A DNA stretch of 6,978 nt from Pseudomonadota bacterium (GTDB taxonomy: Bacteria; Desulfobacterota; Desulfobacteria; Desulfobacterales; C00003060): contig JADFWI010000125.1 in NCBI GenBank assembly GCA_015222985.1, forward strand, positions 1 to 6,978, given 5' to 3'. The notes beneath the pieces were generated by a model. It had not been told where the DNA came from. It ran no database searches and saw nothing but the letters and a program-made list of their open reading frames with translations. Positions 6,792 to 6,978 of this stretch are shown here, piece after piece; within the stretch, counting starts at the first letter, position 1; the number at the start of each line of letters is the position of its first letter. A program made the position numbers and the translations under genes.

Positions 6792-6813
6792 GATTGCGGT
6801 AATTAACTCAATC
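6792..6813 (-). promoter_or_regulatory. Operator-like 22-base dyad upstream of the redox operon
   Basis: Each half reads, on the minus strand, GATTGAGTTAA and (reverse-complemented) GATTGCGGTAA, so 9 of 11 positions are symmetric. It lies 44-65 bases before the start codon and directly abuts the TATAGA box at 6812-6817, the usual place for a repressor site at or just after the transcription start. The protein that would bind is unknown; it is not a clear FNR or CRP site. Confidence 0.4.
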
Positions 6814-6825
6814 TATAAGTCTATA
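6812..6825 (-). promoter_or_regulatory. Candidate -10 region: tandem TATAGA boxes
   Basis: TATAGA occurs twice on the minus strand (6825-6820 and 6817-6812), each as TTATAGA with an eight-base period. Either could act as a -10 element for the redox operon, giving a leader of roughly 55-70 bases. No good -35 box is visible; TATGCA at 6848-6843 is at the right distance from the first box but matches TTGACA at only 3 of 6 positions. An activator-dependent promoter is possible. The opposite strand reads a perfect TATAAT at 6822-6827, also without a -35. Confidence 0.3.
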
Positions 6826-6860
6826 ATTTTTTACCCTAGCATTGCATAAAATTTTAGTTT

Positions 6861-6960
6861 AAAACGGCATTGATTGGGTCAGTCCCGCCAAAGATAGGCG
6901 GGATTGGACCGTTTTCAAGGACGAAAGCGTATTGAACATACGGTGAGGTCTTGAAAATGG
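6861..6960. repeat. Cluster of nested, partly competing inverted repeats
   Basis: Hairpin A: TCCCGCC (6883-6889) and GGCGGGA (6897-6903) around AAAGATA, extended outward by GGTC (6877-6880) with GACC (6907-6910), and further out by AAAACGG (6861-6867) with CCGTTTT (6909-6915). Hairpin B: 6909-6922 pairs with 6948-6960 (13 pairs with one bulged G at 6920), then a symmetric GAAAG/GTGAG internal loop, then CGTAT (6928-6932) with ATACG (6938-6942) around TGAAC. The arm at 6909-6915 is shared, so the outer stem of A and the outer stem of B exclude each other. Candidate roles are a mobile-element end, a terminator for a gene to the right, or a switching RNA. Confidence 0.6.
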
Positions 6961-6978
6961 GCAATCGTTTCTTGATGG

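Noticed and set aside
6957..6978. Plus-strand gene start at ATG 6957 (MGNRFLM) at the right edge
   Set aside because: Only seven codons are visible, the GGTGAGG upstream is a weak ribosome binding site, and the ATG sits within an inverted-repeat arm; undecidable here.
6861..6978. Fragment of a group II intron or a molybdenum-cofactor riboswitch
   Set aside because: The folded look and the molybdoenzyme downstream suggested these, but I could not find a domain V signature or a match to the riboswitch consensus.

Overview
The window looks like chromosomal DNA of a strictly anaerobic bacterium, most likely a sulfate-reducing or syntrophic member of the Desulfobacterota (former Deltaproteobacteria). 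This is inferred from the gene types: a PATAN/DUF4388 response regulator with TPR and receiver domains, and a signal-less molybdopterin oxidoreductase paired with a small four-cluster ferredoxin. No taxonomic marker is present, so the placement is tentative.

Left half, + strand: positions 1-1430 hold the 3' part of a multidomain response regulator (end of a receiver domain, DUF4388/PATAN, TPR-like helices, a four-cysteine zinc ribbon, more TPR, then a second receiver). The gene is cut by the left edge, and the first in-frame start (TTG at 15) is not its real start. After a 171-base gap comes a 748-residue, mostly helical, soluble protein of unknown function (1602-3848), probably a partner of the regulator.

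Middle, 3849-4197: a convergent intergenic stretch without an intact gene. It holds two apparent gene fossils back to back: on + the first 16 codons of what looks like a medium-chain alcohol dehydrogenase, with a perfect ribosome binding site but an early stop; on - a decayed C-terminal helix-turn-helix tail resembling those of Y1/REP-associated transposases. A palindrome and weak terminator lie next to the end of the minus-strand operon.

Right half, - strand: a two-gene, translationally coupled operon. The 696-residue DMSO-reductase-family molybdenum/tungsten bis-MGD enzyme (6748-4658) is followed 10 bases later by a 149-residue ferredoxin with sixteen cysteines placed for four [4Fe-4S] clusters (4647-4198). 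Neither has a signal peptide or membrane segment, so the pair is predicted to be a soluble cytoplasmic redox module. The catalytic subunit resembles the acetylene hydratase branch but has His where that enzyme has its essential Asp; the substrate is unknown.

Right edge, 6749-6978: the leader of the redox operon with an operator-like dyad next to tandem TATAGA boxes, then a strongly structured stretch of nested, partly competing inverted repeats that could be a mobile-element end, a terminator/attenuator, or the 3' end of another minus-strand gene.
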